A DNA stretch of 7,941 bases, taken from assembly GCA_020252865.1 (NCBI GenBank), contig JADCCH010000165.1, positions 1 to 7,941 of the forward strand, given 5' to 3'. Positions 6,080 to 7,941 of this stretch are shown in pieces. Numbering within the stretch: the first letter of the stretch is position 1; each line of letters begins with the position of its first letter. Source of the stretch: Methylobacterium sp. (GTDB lineage: Bacteria > Pseudomonadota > Alphaproteobacteria > Rhizobiales > Beijerinckiaceae). The position numbers were made by a program, and so were the translations under genes. The notes under the pieces were generated by a model. That model did no database searches, was not told the DNA's origin, and worked only from the letters and a program-made list of their open reading frames with translations.

Positions 6080-6838
6080 ATGGCATGGACCCAACAGCTG
6101 GGCGGGTCGGTCCATGCGAGCGGGCTTGGCCGCCTGGAAGCCGAATTGCTGCGCGCGGCACTGCTGGTTCTTGCAGCGGGCATCCTCGCTGCCTCCGGCG
6201 CGCTCTTTGTGATCCTGCTTTATGGCTGGCTCATTCCATCCGGTTCCGTCGTGAAACTGGCCCTTGCGGCGGGCGCGGCGCTGCTTCTGCTCGCCATGCA
6301 ATTTCTGGCACGCGCCCAGGCGGGTGCAATGGCTGACCGGGCAAGCCAGAGGCTTTTCGCCCGCCTGGATCAGGAGGGAGAGGCTGCGCGCCTCGCCGGC
6401 CAGCCGCTGATTCGCGCCTTGCGCGGCCGCAGCTTCCTTCTCGCCGCCGATTGCGGCTGGGTGCCGATCTTTCTCATGGTCGTGCTGGCGCTGCACCCGC
6501 TCCTCGGTGCGACAACGGCCGTGGCTTTGCTTCTCCTGATCCGCTTTGGTGCAGCACCGGAGCCGCCTCCATCGAAGCCCGATGCCTCCTTCCGTGCGGG
6601 CGAACGCAGGCGGCGGCTTGCGGTTGCGGGTCTGCGTGATACCCTGCAGATCCTGCTGCTGTCGCTCGGTGGAGCGCTGGCGATGGCCGGCACGCTGCAA
6701 ATCGGGGAGATTGTGGCAGCGACCCTGCTCAGCCTGCGTGCACTGGGCGCCCTTGGCGCTGCCCTCGAAGATGCGCCGACGCTGAAAGCGGCGCATCGCA
6801 GCTGGCAAGGCCTGCGATCCCGCGAGGGGATCTGCTGA
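6080..6838 (+). CDS. Type I secretion ABC exporter membrane domain (PrtD-like) lacking the ATPase
   Basis: A 252-residue membrane protein with hydrophobic segments near 24-52, 57-77, 117-157, 188-204 and 209-229. Several stretches resemble the membrane half of PrtD/HlyB-type type I secretion ABC proteins: LLYGWLIPSGSVVKL (46-60), QPLIRALRGRSFLLAADCGW (108-127) followed by VPIFLMVVLALHPLLG (128-143), and GGALAMAGTLQIGEIVAATL (197-216). The family normally continues into a nucleotide-binding domain. Here the protein stops at 252, just after the final helix and linker (AHRSWQGLRS), with no Walker A, LSGGQ or Walker B. The cytoplasmic helices between segments also look shortened. It is coupled to the GRDP-like gene by the stop/Shine-Dalgarno overlap. 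It may be a motor-less exporter subunit needing an ATPase from elsewhere, a repurposed membrane protein, or a decayed remnant, though the frame is intact. The stop lies one base from that of convergent ugpC. Confidence 0.75.
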   Translation: MAWTQQLGGSVHASGLGRLEAELLRAALLVLAAGILAASGALFVILLYGWLIPSGSVVKLALAAGAALLLLAMQFLARAQAGAMADRASQRLFARLDQEGEAARLAGQPLIRALRGRSFLLAADCGWVPIFLMVVLALHPLLGATTAVALLLLIRFGAAPEPPPSKPDASFRAGERRRRLAVAGLRDTLQILLLSLGGALAMAGTLQIGEIVAATLLSLRALGALGAALEDAPTLKAAHRSWQGLRSREGIC

Positions 6839-6839
6839 A

Positions 6840-7886
6840 TCAGCCGATCCGCCTGCCCGTTTCGGGGTTGAAGAAGTGCAATTGCGCGGCGGCTGCGGTG
6901 GCCTTCAAGCGTTGGCCTGGCGCATGGGCCGCCCGACCCGGAACGCGGACGATAAGCTCCGGCCCATCCCCGTTCAGCGCACCATAGAGATAGGTCTCCG
7001 CGCCCACCGCTTCGACCGCGCTCACCACGATATCGATCGCGAGCCCGGATGGCTCGCTGCCGTCCTCCTGGAGATGTTCGGGTCGCACACCCAGCACCAC
7101 CGGTCCCGCCGGCCTTTGCGGCAGGGTGAGGCCGGGCATGCCGCCATCCGGCACGGTGATGAGGTTCATCGGCGGAGCCCCGATGAAACCTGCGACAAAG
7201 ATGGTCTGGGGGTTCTCGTAGAGTTCCAGCGGCGCACCCGTCTGCTCCACCTGACCCTTGTTCATCACGACGAGCTGATCGGCAAGCGTCATCGCCTCCA
7301 GCTGGTCGTGCGTCACGTAGATGGAAGTGGTCTTCAGCGCGCGCTGGAGCTTCCTGATCTCGACGCGCATCTGGATGCGGAGCTTCGCGTCGAGGTTCGA
7401 GAGCGGTTCGTCGAACAGGAATACCTTCGGCTTGCGCACGATGGCGCGGCCCATGGCCACACGCTGGCGCTGGCCGCCCGAGAGCGCCTTGGGTTTGCGC
7501 TGAAGGAAGGGCTCGACCTCGAGAATGCGCGCGGCTTCCTTCACGCGGGCATCAATTTCATCCCTGGGCGTGCCGCGATTGCGCAAGCCATAGGCCATGT
7601 TGTCATAGACCGACATATGCGGATAAAGCGCGTAGTTCTGGAAGACCATGGCGATATCGCGCTCGGCCGGCTCGATCTCGTTCACGACACGGCCATCAAT
7701 GGCGCAGGTGCCGCCGGAAATCGTCTCGAGCCCGGCAACCATGCGCAGAAGCGTGGATTTCCCGCAGCCGGAAGGCCCGACGAGCACACAGAACTGGCCA
7801 TCGGCGATCTTGAGGCTGACGCCCTTCACCGCCTCCACCCCGCCCGCATACACCTTGCGAACGGCATCGAGCCTTACGTCACTCAT
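6840..7886 (-). CDS. ugpC: Sugar/glycerol-3-phosphate import ATP-binding protein UgpC
   Basis: A 348-residue ATPase of the MalK/UgpC class that powers an ABC importer from the cytoplasmic side. Motifs in order: Walker [10 protein letters not shown] (37-45), Q-loop Q83 in [20 protein letters not shown] (80-99), signature [16 protein letters not shown] (135-150), Walker [17 protein letters not shown] (155-170), switch H193 in [11 protein letters not shown] (190-200). A C-terminal regulatory TOBE region follows, starting near IGAPPMN (235-241), with [10 protein letters not shown]. The stretch [15 protein letters not shown] and the wording around it match UgpC especially well. GGAG lies eight bases before the ATG, inside the end of the upstream permease gene. 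Close relatives such as trehalose or maltose ATPases share most motifs, so the substrate rests on the Ugp-like match and cannot be proven here. Confidence 0.9.
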   Translation of the reverse strand: MSDVRLDAVRKVYAGGVEAVKGVSLKIADGQFCVLVGPSGCGKSTLLRMVAGLETISGGTCAIDGRVVNEIEPAERDIAMVFQNYALYPHMSVYDNMAYGLRNRGTPRDEIDARVKEAARILEVEPFLQRKPKALSGGQRQRVAMGRAIVRKPKVFLFDEPLSNLDAKLRIQMRVEIRKLQRALKTTSIYVTHDQLEAMTLADQLVVMNKGQVEQTGAPLELYENPQTIFVAGFIGAPPMNLITVPDGGMPGLTLPQRPAGPVVLGVRPEHLQEDGSEPSGLAIDIVVSAVEAVGAETYLYGALNGDGPELIVRVPGRAAHAPGQRLKATAAAAQLHFFNPETGRRIG

Positions 7887-7941
7887 TTTTCGGTCTCCAC
7901 GAGGCCCTTCACGAAAAGTTTCTGCCTCACCACCACCACGA
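7883..7941 (-). CDS. ugpE: C-terminal end of a UgpE-like inner-membrane permease, cut by window edge
   Basis: The last 18 codons of a minus-strand gene running in from the right edge: [18 protein letters not shown] then TGA at 7885-7883. The hydrophobic stretch followed by an RQK.FVKGL tail fits the C-terminus of MalG/UgpE-type ABC importer permeases. The stop overlaps the ugpC start as ATGA, showing translational coupling in the common order permease then ATPase. With so little sequence the name rests largely on the position before ugpC. Confidence 0.6.
   Translation of the reverse strand, partial: VVVVRQKLFVKGLVETEK

Overview
The window is GC-rich, densely packed DNA that looks like an alphaproteobacterial chromosome. 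The signs are an NdvA/ChvA-type glucan exporter, a UgpC-type ATPase with the end of a UgpE-like permease, a PomA-like MotA/MotB stator pair, and a possible CtrA box in front of motA. I cannot name the order or genus from the sequence.

Layout, left to right. (1) 1-536, minus: the N-terminal half of the membrane domain of a cyclic beta-glucan type ABC exporter, running off the left edge. (2) 537-727: a divergent control region with TTAA elements. (3) 728-2362, plus: a motA-motB operon encoding the flagellar stator. (4) 2363-4807, minus: a large MscS-family mechanosensitive channel with a DUF3772-like N-terminus. Its stop codon directly abuts the motB stop. (5) 4808-6838: an accessory-looking block. 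On the minus strand it holds an 84-residue Gly/Cys-rich peptide gene with its own strong intrinsic terminator. Divergently, on the plus strand, it holds a GRDP-like protein of unknown function and a translationally coupled membrane protein resembling the membrane domain of a type I secretion ABC exporter with no ATPase domain. An AT-rich region with nested inverted repeats separates the two directions. (6) 6840-7941, minus: ugpC and the last codons of an upstream ugpE-like permease gene, the end of a glycerol-3-phosphate type import operon.

The flanking genes are conventional: glucan export, stator and mechanosensitive channel on the left, and nutrient uptake on the right. The novel candidate is the block at about 4934-6838. 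A small Cys/Gly-rich product with a leader-like N-terminus, a possible metal-binding or catalytic WH...HH protein, and an exporter-like membrane protein missing its motor could together make, handle or export a modified or metal-binding peptide. That link is inference from gene content and arrangement. The terminator, the Shine-Dalgarno sites and the ORFs are seen directly.

No rRNA, tRNA, CRISPR array, insertion sequence or integrase was seen. No gap between genes exceeds about 200 bases.
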